From an uncultured Polaribacter sp. (GTDB taxonomy: Bacteria > Bacteroidota > Bacteroidia > Flavobacteriales > Flavobacteriaceae), in contig CALSRX010000003.1 in assembly GCA_943788865.1 (NCBI GenBank), forward strand, positions 112,965-176,964: 64,000 bases of DNA, in the 5' to 3' direction. Shown in pieces: positions 37,890 through 46,476 of the stretch. The notes beneath the pieces were generated by a model, which saw only the letters and a program-made list of their open reading frames with translations, ran no database searches and was not told where the DNA came from. Made by a program: the position numbers and the translations under genes. Each line of letters opens with the position of its first letter. Position 1 is the stretch's first letter.

Positions 37890-38511
37890 ATGAAATCAAT
37901 TACAATCAAAGGATCTCAAAGAGAAAGCGTGGGTAAAGTAGCAACTAAAGCCTTACGTAATGCTGGTCAGGTTCCTTGCGTTATATACGGAGGAGACAAA
38001 CCATTGCATTTTTCAGCACCAGAAATTGCATTTAAAATCTTGTGTATACTCCAAACGTTTATACTGCAACGATTGAATTAGACGGACAAAAAATAGCCGC
38101 TATTTTACAAGACATTCAGTTTCATCCAGTAACAGATAAAATTTACACATCGATTTTTATCAATTATTTGATGATAAAGAAATTACAATGGAAATTCCTG
38201 TACATTTAGTAGGAAAAGCTCCAGGTGTTTTAAATGGTGGGTCTTTACGTTTTCCAAAACGTAAATTAAGAGTAAAAGCGTTGCCTGCTAATTTACCAGA
38301 CTTTTTTAATGCGGATATTTCTAAATTAAAAATTGGAAGTAAATTATTTGTAACAGATATTGATAGCAATAACTGTACTTTTTTACATCCAGACAACACT
38401 GTTGTAGCACAAGTAAGAATGTCTCGTAACGCAACTGCAGAAATAGAAGATGAAGAAGAAGAAACTGAAGAAACAGCAGCAGAAGCAGAAGCTCCAGCAG
38501 CTACAGAATAA
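37890..38511 (+). CDS. rplY: 50S ribosomal protein L25/general stress protein Ctc (frame broken by indels)
   Basis: The start at 37890 reads [20 protein letters not shown], the L25 N-terminal domain that binds 5S rRNA. The frame breaks near 38035 (should run into [14 protein letters not shown]) and again near 38150, then resumes as the CTC-type C-terminal beta domain ([18 protein letters not shown]). The tail is acidic, Glu/Ala-rich ([17 protein letters not shown]), usual for Bacteroidota L25. It lies 24 nt after prs, a conserved pairing. The breaks belong to the same error cluster as prs. Confidence 0.93.
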
Positions 38512-38533
38512 ATATTTGCTATTCTAATAGTAT

Positions 38534-38562
38534 AAAAAGCGTTACTTATTGTAACGCTTTTT
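38534..38562 (+). terminator. Terminator after rplY
   Basis: A 12-bp perfect stem AAAAAGCGTTAC / GTAACGCTTTTT with loop TTATT and a T-rich tail, 22 nt after the rplY stop codon. Confidence 0.9.
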
Positions 38563-38579
38563 TTATTTCTATATTTTTG
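38549..38579 (+). promoter_or_regulatory. Candidate promoter of pth (TTG ... TATTTTTG)
   Basis: TTG at 38549-38551, 20 nt, then TATTTTTG at 38572-38579, a match to both promoter boxes. The -33 box lies within the loop and 3' arm of the rplY terminator. The start codon is 61 nt downstream. Confidence 0.5.
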
Positions 38580-38640
38580 CTACATGATGAAAAATAATTT
38601 CATTATTTTTAATAAACAAAACAAGATCTAAGAAGATCCC

Positions 38641-39207
38641 ATGAAGAAATTTTTAATCGTTGGCTTAGGAAATATTGGCGAGAAATACGACAATACCCGT
38701 CATAATATTGGATTCAAAATAGTGGATGCTTTGGCAAAAGACCATGAAGCAACTTTTGAAACTGATAAGTTAGGTGATGTTGCTAATTTTCGTTTTAAAG
38801 GAAGAACTTTCGTTTTATTAAAACCAAGTACATATATGAACTTGAGTGGTAAAGCGGTCAAATATTGGATGGATAAAGAAAAAATTTCGATAGACAACAC
38901 TCTAATCGTTACAGACGATTTAAATATTGATTTCGGAACCATTAGATTGAAAGCAAAAGGAAGTGCAGGCGGACATAATGGATTGAAAGATATTGAAGAA
39001 AAATTGAACACCACAACCTATCCGAGATTTAGATTTGGTGTTGGTGCTAGCTATTCTAAAGGGCGACAAGTAGACTTTGTGTTAAGTAATTGGTCTAAAG
39101 AAGAAGAAAGTCAGTTAATAGAACGCATCCCAGTTTCATGTAATGTAATTACTTCTTTTGGTACAGCCGGGATGACAAATACAATGAATGCATTTAATGG
39201 AAAATAA
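38641..39207 (+). CDS. pth: Peptidyl-tRNA hydrolase
   Basis: 188 residues, the standard Pth length. The N-terminus KKFLIVGLGNIGEKYDNTRHNIG carries the catalytic His in RHNIG (about residue 21). KPSTYMNLSG and GSAGGHNGLKDIE complete the active site. It frees tRNA from stalled peptidyl-tRNA. It follows prs-rplY, as in many Flavobacteria, but has its own promoter. The 3' end is convergent with the QueD-like gene across a 27-nt gap filled by a hairpin repeat. Confidence 0.96.
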   Translation: MKKFLIVGLGNIGEKYDNTRHNIGFKIVDALAKDHEATFETDKLGDVANFRFKGRTFVLLKPSTYMNLSGKAVKYWMDKEKISIDNTLIVTDDLNIDFGTIRLKAKGSAGGHNGLKDIEEKLNTTTYPRFRFGVGASYSKGRQVDFVLSNWSKEEESQLIERIPVSCNVITSFGTAGMTNTMNAFNGK

Positions 39208-39210
39208 AGT

Positions 39211-39235
39211 TGTCAGTTCGAGCGCAGTCGAGAAC
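39211..39235. repeat. Short imperfect palindromic repeat between pth and the QueD-like gene
   Basis: The core AGTTCGAGCGCAGTCGAGAA, followed by CT, forms an imperfect palindrome (AGTTC...GAACT with inner TCGA pairs). Read on the minus strand it begins GTTCTCGA and ends TCGAACTGACA, the same bounding motifs as the element nested at 4686-4720. It occupies the convergent gap and may act as a terminator for both genes. Confidence 0.6.
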
Positions 39236-39688
39236 TAATTATCACTAGCAAACCATTCTGCAAAACTCGTTTCCGTTTCTTGCAAACGCAACGAATGAAC
39301 TAACCAATGTTTTCTGGCAATCGTTCTTTTGATTTTTGAAGCAAAATCTATCACCATCATTTCACTAGTTGGTTGATAATCTACCAGAATTACATGATGA
39401 TCTCTAGCTTTTAATTCGTTTGCCAATTCTATATGAGGTGTGTTTTTATTAAATACTGTTGCATGATCAAACACATCTACCACTTCTTCTTTTACAATCT
39501 TTTTTAAATCAGAAAAATCAATTACCATTCCGTATTTTACCTTGAGAATTGTCTGTAATAGGCTTTCCAATAACGGTTACAGAAAGTTTGTAAGAATGTC
39601 CGTGTACATTTTTACATTTTCCATCATACCCATACAACGCATGACCGGTTTCAAAATTGAATTGTTTAGTAATTCTTATTGTACTCAT
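39235..39688 (-). CDS. 6-pyruvoyl-tetrahydropterin synthase/QueD family protein (one frameshift)
   Basis: About 150 residues once corrected. The start at 39688 reads MSTIRITKQFNFETGHALYG. The zinc histidines are in ETGHAL and KNVHGHSYKL, and the Cys before KNVHGH is catalytic. One extra A near 39536 (GGTAAAATAC for GGTAAATAC) shifts the frame. After correction it runs YGMVIDFSDLKKIVKEEV to the TAG at 39235-39237. QueD makes 6-carboxytetrahydropterin for queuosine and related bases; pterin synthesis is the alternative. It starts 1 nt after a 31-codon gene. Confidence 0.88.
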
Positions 39689-39689
39689 G

Positions 39690-39785
39690 TTATTTCCTTC
39701 TGTTTTTGTTTGCTTTAAGCTTGTTGTAAAAGTACATGATTGCTAACAATACGGCCAATCCTAAAAATAAATAATCTCCTCCCAT
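39690..39785 (-). CDS. 31-residue membrane microprotein upstream of the QueD-like gene
   Basis: The minus strand encodes ATG at 39785 to TAA at 39690: MGGDYLFLGLAVLLAIMYF, then a basic tail YNKLKANKNRRK. This is one membrane helix (residues 4-19) with a positive C-terminus, a clean small-membrane-protein profile. The last codons AGA AGG AAA also form a purine-rich ribosome-binding stretch for the next gene, whose ATG is 1 nt away, so translation is probably coupled. No family is recognised. Support is composition, position and coupling only. Confidence 0.6.
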   Translation of the reverse strand: MGGDYLFLGLAVLLAIMYFYNKLKANKNRRK

Positions 39786-39809
39786 AATAGTATGTTTATT
39801 GTAGCGTAA

Positions 39810-40577
39810 CTACTTTTTAAATTTTGATAATGCTTTTTTTGTGAAATCAGACAACACCAATTTCCCAGTAATTTCTGCTCTTTCTATTAATAAAGAACCC
39901 CAATTTTCTGTCCCTTTCCAAAAAACTTTCTTCATTTCTGTAAGTGCTTCCGGATTGTAAGAAGCTAGTTTTTCAGCTAAATACTCAGTTTCTTTTGTAA
40001 GTTCTTTTGATGTTTCAAAGACTTTTGAATACAAACCTTTTTTCTCAGCCCAATAGGCATTTTTCCATTCTGTAGCAGCCATTGTTAATTCAGCCAACCC
40101 AGCTACACCAATCTTGCGCTCTATGGCTGGTGCAATTACAAACGGACCAATCCCTATACTTATTTCTGATAGTTTTATAGAAGCAGCTTCTGTTGCGAGC
40201 ACATAATCACAAGCAGCAATTAAGCCAACGCCACCACCTACAGCTTTTCCTTGCACAGAACCAATAATTAATTTAGAACAAGTTCTCATGGCATTAATTA
40301 CATTGGCAAAACCAGAAAAGAATTTTTTTCCTTCTTCCAAGTTGTCAATGGCAACCAATTCATCAAATGAAGCACCAGCACAAAAGGCTTTTTCTCCTTC
40401 AGATTTTAAAATTACCACACTCACTTCTTCAATGGTAGAAATATGGTGTAGCTCTTTTGTCAATCTATCTAATAATGAACTCGGAAATGAATTACTTGCA
40501 GGATGACCAAATTCTATGGTTGCAATTCCATTTACAATACTAGTATATAAACTTCCTTCTGTACGTTGCGTTGTCAT
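39810..40577 (-). CDS. Enoyl-CoA hydratase/isomerase family protein
   Basis: 255 residues, a crotonase-fold protein. The oxyanion-hole segments are AFCAGASFDEL (about residues 64-74) and GSVQGKAVGGGVGLIAACDYVLAT (about 105-128). The usual second catalytic Glu position reads ISIGIGPFV instead of xxGxxPG, so hydratase chemistry is not certain. Members act in fatty-acid, branched-chain or phenylacetyl-CoA degradation. It follows the MATE gene by 24 nt and precedes the microprotein gene by 24 nt. Confidence 0.87.
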   Translation of the reverse strand: MTTQRTEGSLYTSIVNGIATIEFGHPASNSFPSSLLDRLTKELHHISTIEEVSVVILKSEGEKAFCAGASFDELVAIDNLEEGKKFFSGFANVINAMRTCSKLIIGSVQGKAVGGGVGLIAACDYVLATEAASIKLSEISIGIGPFVIAPAIERKIGVAGLAELTMAATEWKNAYWAEKKGLYSKVFETSKELTKETEYLAEKLASYNPEALTEMKKVFWKGTENWGSLLIERAEITGKLVLSDFTKKALSKFKK

Positions 40578-40601
40578 ATAATTGAGTATAAGTATTCAAA
40601 T

Positions 40602-41936
40602 TTACTGCTTTTGTGCTAGTGGAGAAAACTTTCTTTTAAATTTAAAAAATAAAAAGATCCCTCGAAAAAACATCCAAACGGTAAAAGCAATCCAAATAGC
40701 ATAGAGATTAAACTCTAAATAATCGAATATCATAAGGGTAGGAATAAAGCCAATTAGCGTTGCAAAAATCAATACATTACGTAAGTATTTCATTTCTCCT
40801 AAACCCTTGAAAGTTCCGTCAAAAATAAAGGTCATCGCGCACAAAGGTTGAATTGCTAATATTACCCAGAACACTAAATAAAACTGTTCTAAAACTGCTG
40901 TTTCTTTGGTAAATAATGTTCCGATTGGTTTATAAAAAACTAGGCCAAAAACAATAAAAACAATCCCTAAAACGAAAGCGTATTTTAGTAGTTTTTTATT
41001 CAAAGCAATCAGCATTTTATACTCTTTTTGACCCAATAATTTACCAGATAAAATATTCCCAACACTAGCATATCCGTCTATCATAAATGCGCCTAACAAC
41101 CAAAGATTTAAACCAATAGTATACGCAGCAATGTATTCTTTGCCGTATGAAGTTGCATAGGCTGTTCCGAAATACAACGCCAAGTTTAAAGCTAATGTTC
41201 TGATAAATAAATTTAAAATCATTCCCAATAATCGTTTGATTTCTGGATGGACAGGTAAAACGATTTTTAACGGAATGGATGTTTTTTTATATAATAATAT
41301 TGCGGCTATTAAAGCCATTGTTATTTGCGCAATAACACTTGCATAGGCAGCACCTTTAATATACATAGCCGGAATTACATTAGCATAACCATACACAAAA
41401 AGATAGTCTAAAACAATATTTAATACGGCACCTGTAATGGCAATTATCATTGGGTAATACGTATTCTGTAAGCCTCTAAAAACTCCGAAAACAGCAAAAG
41501 TGAAAAGGGTAAACGGAAAGCCAAATATTCTAATATTAAAATAATCTACACAATACATTAAAATGATTCCTGAAGCATTGTAGAACCTAAAAATAATTTC
41601 TGAAAAAGGATAAGAAATGGCAATAACTAATAAACTTAAAACAACAACAATTGTAATTGCTTGAGCTGGTAAGGATTTTATTTCCTCTAATTTGTTAGCT
41701 CCCAGATATTGAGAAATAATAGAAGAAATAGCACTTCTAATTTGACCAAAAACCCAAACTAACATAGAAATAAAAGCACCCACAATTCCAACCGCAGCTA
41801 AAGATTCTGTAGCGTTGTTTTCTATATTTCCAATGATTGCAGTATCTGTAATAGAAAGTAGTGGCTCAGCAATTCCGGCAACCAATGCAGGAATTGCAAG
41901 TTTGTTAATTTTTTTAAAGCTAATGTCTGTTTTCAA
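40602..41936 (-). CDS. MATE family efflux transporter (DinF-like)
   Basis: 444 residues with 12 membrane helices. The opening KINKLAIPALVAGIAEPLLSITDTAIIG is typical of the MatE domain; the second repeat begins near residue 235. The DinF/Nor branch is suggested by FGVFRGLQNTYYPM and FDGTFKGLGEMKY. It exports small molecules using Na+ or H+ gradients; the substrate is unknown. It is divergent from the universal stress protein gene. Confidence 0.92.
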   Translation of the reverse strand: MKTDISFKKINKLAIPALVAGIAEPLLSITDTAIIGNIENNATESLAAVGIVGAFISMLVWVFGQIRSAISSIISQYLGANKLEEIKSLPAQAITIVVVLSLLVIAISYPFSEIIFRFYNASGIILMYCVDYFNIRIFGFPFTLFTFAVFGVFRGLQNTYYPMIIAITGAVLNIVLDYLFVYGYANVIPAMYIKGAAYASVIAQITMALIAAILLYKKTSIPLKIVLPVHPEIKRLLGMILNLFIRTLALNLALYFGTAYATSYGKEYIAAYTIGLNLWLLGAFMIDGYASVGNILSGKLLGQKEYKMLIALNKKLLKYAFVLGIVFIVFGLVFYKPIGTLFTKETAVLEQFYLVFWVILAIQPLCAMTFIFDGTFKGLGEMKYLRNVLIFATLIGFIPTLMIFDYLEFNLYAIWIAFTVWMFFRGIFLFFKFKRKFSPLAQKQ

Positions 41937-42054
41937 ATCGCTTCAAAAATACTATTATTATTGTTCATAGAATCGAATATAAGATAGATTTAAAAAGTGT
42001 ATTTTTGCAGTTCATTTATTTTATGTAATTTTCTCAAAAAATAAAAAACAGCAC

Positions 42055-42849
42055 ATGAAAAACATACTTGTTCCGATCGGGTCTTCAGAAAATTCAGTAA
42101 ACACATTGCAATATGCTATTGATTTTGCTTGCGAAATTGACGCCAATGTTTTTGTGCTTAGAGCCTACAATGTGCAACCAAAAGCAGGAACAATTATAAA
42201 TGTTGATGGAATTTTAAAGCGCGAATCTAACTTGTATTTGCGTTCAGTAATTAATGCTGCCAATAGAAAAGGGAAAAATATCCAATTAATAACTGCAAAA
42301 GGAAACGTGTTGGATTCTATTGATTCAGTAGAAAAAGAAATTGGAATCGACTTGATTGTAATGGGACCAAAAAGTAATTCTATAAAAGAAGAAGTTTTTT
42401 TAGGAAGCACTTCTGGTAGTGTTGTTAAACAATCTAATATACCTGTATTAATTGTTCCAGAAGCGTATGTTTTTAAACCGTTTAATGCTATTTTAACAGC
42501 TTTTAGAACTGGAATTGTAAACAAGGAAAATGTTTTAGATCCTTTGAAATTTATAAAAAATAAATTCAACCCTGTTATCAATTTATTATTGGTTAAAACA
42601 CCAAAACATGTAGATGAAGATTTGATTTTAAACGAGGAGTTAGAAAGCTTAAAATCTTCTTTAACCATCACAGAAAATGCAACTACATTTCAGGGAGTTT
42701 TAGAGCATTTTCAATCTCATCAACCAGATATGTTGTGTGTTTTTAGACGTAAAAGAGGATTTTTTAACAAGCTTTGGGAAAAGAATACAATTCTAAAAAA
42801 AGAGTTTCACTGCAACATTCCGTTATTGGTTTTAGGAGGGAAGCAATAA
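42055..42849 (+). CDS. Universal stress protein, tandem type
   Basis: 264 residues. The first Usp domain (1-142) starts KNILVPIGSSENSVNTLQYAIDFA and ends with the nucleotide-binding loop VMGPKSN...FLGSTSGSVVKQSNIPVLIVP. The second domain (about 155-264) is degenerate and ends CNIPLLVLGG. Tandem Usp proteins of this kind are common in Bacteroidota; their ligands are mostly ATP or AMP. Its stop codon abuts the stop of the next minus-strand gene with no spacer. Confidence 0.9.
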   Translation: MKNILVPIGSSENSVNTLQYAIDFACEIDANVFVLRAYNVQPKAGTIINVDGILKRESNLYLRSVINAANRKGKNIQLITAKGNVLDSIDSVEKEIGIDLIVMGPKSNSIKEEVFLGSTSGSVVKQSNIPVLIVPEAYVFKPFNAILTAFRTGIVNKENVLDPLKFIKNKFNPVINLLLVKTPKHVDEDLILNEELESLKSSLTITENATTFQGVLEHFQSHQPDMLCVFRRKRGFFNKLWEKNTILKKEFHCNIPLLVLGGKQ

Positions 42850-45588
42850 TTACACATTGTGTTTTTCGTGTACCTTTTCTGTAAAAGGGATTGAAACATC
42901 AAAAATTTCTTTGATCAATTCTTTAATTGCATCTATAAATTCGTCTATTCTTTCCTGAGTGTTTTCATAGTCATTTTTACCAAAATCTACTTTTAAGAAT
43001 CCACTTTTAAGGTTTTTAAAAGAGATAATTCCGCTTTCTATCTTGTTCGTTATAGACTTATTTTTAGAATACATATAGCCATACAATAATACTTGAATAG
43101 CTTTGCTGTATTTTTCTTCTGCAATAGAAGAAACATCAGTAACTTTTAGATTAGAAGATTCTACTTTACCTGTTTTGTAATCTATAATTCTAGTTACACC
43201 ATTTAACTCGTCAATTCTATCAACTTGACCTTTAATTGTAATAGGAAAATCAAATCCTTCAATTTCGATGGTGGTTTCTAAATTTTCTTCAGTGGCAACA
43301 ATTTTTAATTCATTTTTTTCAGAAATCAATTGTTGTTCAGACTCTAAAAATCGGATAATATAATCTTTAGAGACTTCAAATATTAACCTATTTTTCCCTG
43401 TAAAAATATCTGAATTATGAAAGTGTTTTTTAAAGTAAAAAGAAACCAAATCATCTACTTTTAACAACATTTCTTTAATGTTTTTTACGCTAAGAATGCT
43501 GCCAATAAAAGGCTGATACAAGGCGTCTAAAGTGTCATGAATAATGGTTCCCATTGTATTTGACGCAACAGTTTCTTCAACTTCATTATACTCAGATAAC
43601 CTTAAAACCTTTTGCGTATAAAATTGATATGGATTGTATAAATAACTAGTCAATGCAGAAGGAGAAAATCCTTTTTTTGCAACTTCAGTTAAAGAAACAA
43701 TTATTTCGGGTGTTTTTTCAATCTCTTTTAATTCTGCCTTTTCTGTTAATACATTCGGACTTACTTGCAGTTCTGAAATTCCGTTTTTAAGATGTAATAA
43801 TTGGGCAATGAACCTGCTTTTTTCACCACCTCCAAAAGTGTCACTTTCAGAATTGTATACTAAATAAATATTTTTTGCACGTTGCAATAATCTAAAGAAA
43901 TGATACGAGAAAATAGCATCTTTTTCTCTGTAGGTAGGCAGTCCAAAATCGAGTTTTACATCAAAAGGGATAAATGTATTTTGAGTGCTGTTTTTTGGCA
44001 GTATATTTTCGTTTACAGACGTTATAATTACGTTTTCAAAATCTAAGACACGTGTTTCTAGCATTCCCATTAATTGCAAGCCCTGTAAAGGCTCTCCTTT
44101 AAAAGAAATGGATTCGGTATGTAACAATTGATTAAATAATTGATACATTGTTTTAAATGTTTTTAGAAAATGATATTCATTTTGAAAGGTCTGCAATTGA
44201 GAAAATACAGTATGATATCTAAATAAATATTCTTTTTCCAAGGGGGTTGCTTTCTCTTTTAAAACAGCAATTAAATTTAAAATTCGGTTGATAAAATCTT
44301 GAAGATGTTCAATCGGATTAAAAATGTTACTTATAGATTCTTTAATCGATTTTTCTAATGGGAAGACAAAAGAGGCAATTTGAGTTCTACTGATAAAAGC
44401 ATCGTTGTCTTCTGCAATTTTGATGGTAATTTTATCCAACAGATTCGTTCTATCATCAATTAATAAAGGTTGTATAGAAGCATGCTTAAAAAACTGCAAT
44501 ACATCTTTATAGTAAAATTGTTCAGATTGAGTTTTACCAAGTTTATCTTGCGTTAAAAACAACTGAAAAATAGAAGTAAAAAGAGAAGTCGTAGGAATGT
44601 CTTTTAACGGATAACCCATCGTGATATTGACAGCTTCTACTTTTTTAGGTAAAGAGTTTAAAGTGATTGGCAACAATCTTTCGTCTGCTAAAACATAAGC
44701 TGTATTTTTATAATTAGATAGCTTATTTAACAACTCACCAGCATATTTAATCTGTGTAGTATTTTTTGATGCGCCTATCACTTCGATGTTTTTCTCTAAT
44801 TCAAAATTAGATGAAACAGTAAGCATTGGATTTGTTAAGTAATATTTCCATTCAGCTTTATATTTTCTGATAAATGTACCGGCTTGATGATTGTTTTTTA
44901 AAAAAGAGCTGTCAATATCCCAATACACATCGGTTTTTCCAGCAGATAGCAGCTGTTGAAACAAAAATTCTTCTGCTTTATTTAGTGCGTTAAAACCCAT
45001 GAAAACAAAATTCTTATGCTTGTTTTTATGGATGTATGCTTCAATTTTTTTTGTGGACTCCCTATAAATTAACCCTTGATAGCCAATTTTTTTTTCTACT
45101 AAGAACGTATAAAAATGACTATAATAAGTTTCTAACTTTTCTAAAAAAGAAAAATGATTTTTAACCATTTTTGTTTCTTCAAAGGGTTTTTTAACTGACC
45201 AATTTTTTAAACGTTGAATGTCTCTTAGATAAGGGAAAATTTCTTTAGGGTTGATTAAATGTTGATCTACTTCATTAAAATCTTGCACCACTGTAAAAGC
45301 CCAAGAAATAAAATCTTCAAATTCTTCAGGTTCAGCTTCTACATTCTTGTAAATTGCATAAAAATGAAATAATAATTGAATGGAATCTATTTTGTGCAAT
45401 CCAGAAACTTCTTCAATAAATTGTTCTATATTGAATATTGTTGGTAAAAAACCAACATCAATCGTTTCTTTTAAAGCTTGTTTTACAAAAACTCCAGCTC
45501 TCTGAGAAGGCAATACAAAAACAGTGTTTTCAAACGAATTTTGCTTCGTTAAAATTGTTTGTAAAGTTTCTGTAATAAAAGTCTGCAT
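42850..45588 (-). CDS. PD-(D/E)XK nuclease family protein, AddB/RecB-like
   Basis: 912 residues. The C-terminal ~250 residues form a RecB-type nuclease: FSPSALTSYLYNPYQFYTQKVLRL, then GTIIHDTLDALY (the conserved His), and GVTRIIDYKTGKVES with the D-x-K catalytic motif (about residue 817). The N-terminal half is an inactivated helicase-like domain (NTVFVLPSQRAGVFVKQALKE) as in AddB. It should act in double-strand break processing. No AddA/UvrD-type helicase gene is nearby, so its partner must be elsewhere. AddB iron-sulfur cysteines are not apparent. Confidence 0.88.
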   Translation of the reverse strand: MQTFITETLQTILTKQNSFENTVFVLPSQRAGVFVKQALKETIDVGFLPTIFNIEQFIEEVSGLHKIDSIQLLFHFYAIYKNVEAEPEEFEDFISWAFTVVQDFNEVDQHLINPKEIFPYLRDIQRLKNWSVKKPFEETKMVKNHFSFLEKLETYYSHFYTFLVEKKIGYQGLIYRESTKKIEAYIHKNKHKNFVFMGFNALNKAEEFLFQQLLSAGKTDVYWDIDSSFLKNNHQAGTFIRKYKAEWKYYLTNPMLTVSSNFELEKNIEVIGASKNTTQIKYAGELLNKLSNYKNTAYVLADERLLPITLNSLPKKVEAVNITMGYPLKDIPTTSLFTSIFQLFLTQDKLGKTQSEQFYYKDVLQFFKHASIQPLLIDDRTNLLDKITIKIAEDNDAFISRTQIASFVFPLEKSIKESISNIFNPIEHLQDFINRILNLIAVLKEKATPLEKEYLFRYHTVFSQLQTFQNEYHFLKTFKTMYQLFNQLLHTESISFKGEPLQGLQLMGMLETRVLDFENVIITSVNENILPKNSTQNTFIPFDVKLDFGLPTYREKDAIFSYHFFRLLQRAKNIYLVYNSESDTFGGGEKSRFIAQLLHLKNGISELQVSPNVLTEKAELKEIEKTPEIIVSLTEVAKKGFSPSALTSYLYNPYQFYTQKVLRLSEYNEVEETVASNTMGTIIHDTLDALYQPFIGSILSVKNIKEMLLKVDDLVSFYFKKHFHNSDIFTGKNRLIFEVSKDYIIRFLESEQQLISEKNELKIVATEENLETTIEIEGFDFPITIKGQVDRIDELNGVTRIIDYKTGKVESSNLKVTDVSSIAEEKYSKAIQVLLYGYMYSKNKSITNKIESGIISFKNLKSGFLKVDFGKNDYENTQERIDEFIDAIKELIKEIFDVSIPFTEKVHEKHNV

Positions 45589-45667
45589 GTAAGAAAGTCA
45601 ATTTTTTGAACAAACAATGTACAAAAAGAAGCTATTTATTTTATAATATTGTTTAAAAATTATTTTT

Positions 45668-46444
45668 ATGCAAACCGATTTACAAATAGCCATTATTCAG
45701 AAAGATTTAGTTTGGGAAAACGCCAATGAGAACAAGGAAAAACTAGATGCATTATTGGAAGAAATTCAGAATGTTGATTTGATTGTTTTACCTGAAATGT
45801 TTACAACAGGTTTTTCTATGACACCTAAACCATTTGCAGAGCAAATGAATGGCAAAACGGTAAGTTGGTTGCAACAAAAAGCAGCTTATTTTGATGCTGC
45901 AATTATGGGTAGTATGATCATAAAAGAAGAAAACAACTATTTTAACAGAATGTTATTTGTGCATCCAAATGGAGCAATTGAGCACTATGATAAACGGCAT
46001 ACTTTTACATTGGCAGGAGAACATAAAGAATATACCTCTGGACAGTCTAAACTTATTGTTACTTATAAAGATTGGAGAATTTGTCCTTTAATTTGTTATG
46101 ATTTGCGTTTCCCAGTTTGGTCTCGAAACGTAGATGATTATGATTTGTTGATTTATTCGGCAAACTGGCCAAAACCAAGAATTAACGCATGGAAAACACT
46201 TTTAAAAGCACGTGCTATAGAAAACATGTCGTATTGTATTGGAGTTAATAGAGTTGGAGTAGATGCAAATGGTTATGAATATACAGGTAATTCTATTGCT
46301 ATCGATTTTTTAGGTAATGAACTCACTGAAGTTGAAGAAAATACAGAAAAAATTATCTATGCTACGTTGAGCAAAAACGAATTGATAGCTATTAGAGAAA
46401 AATTACCATTCTTAGAAGATAAAGATCAATTCGAAATTCAATAA
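45668..46444 (+). CDS. Nitrilase-superfamily amidase (omega-amidase/YafV-like)
   Basis: 258 residues. The catalytic triad is visible: E43 in LPEMFTTGFSM, K109 in YDKRHTF and C143 in ICYDLRFPVWSR. The YDKRHTFTLAGEH text matches the YafV/Nit2 branch, which hydrolyses 2-oxoglutaramate or 2-oxosuccinamate and repairs products of glutamine transaminases. Cytoplasmic. It is divergent from the nuclease gene and ends at a terminator. Confidence 0.92.
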   Translation: MQTDLQIAIIQKDLVWENANENKEKLDALLEEIQNVDLIVLPEMFTTGFSMTPKPFAEQMNGKTVSWLQQKAAYFDAAIMGSMIIKEENNYFNRMLFVHPNGAIEHYDKRHTFTLAGEHKEYTSGQSKLIVTYKDWRICPLICYDLRFPVWSRNVDDYDLLIYSANWPKPRINAWKTLLKARAIENMSYCIGVNRVGVDANGYEYTGNSIAIDFLGNELTEVEENTEKIIYATLSKNELIAIREKLPFLEDKDQFEIQ

Positions 46445-46447
46445 CAC

Positions 46448-46476
46448 AAAAAAGAGCCTTAGAAAGACTCTTTTTT
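46448..46476. terminator. Terminator between the amidase and desaturase genes
   Basis: Arms AAAAAAGAG...CTT / AAG...CTCTTTTTT with one internal C-A mismatch and an AGA loop. It starts 3 nt after the amidase stop and ends at the desaturase stop codon. It may serve both convergent genes. Confidence 0.75.
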
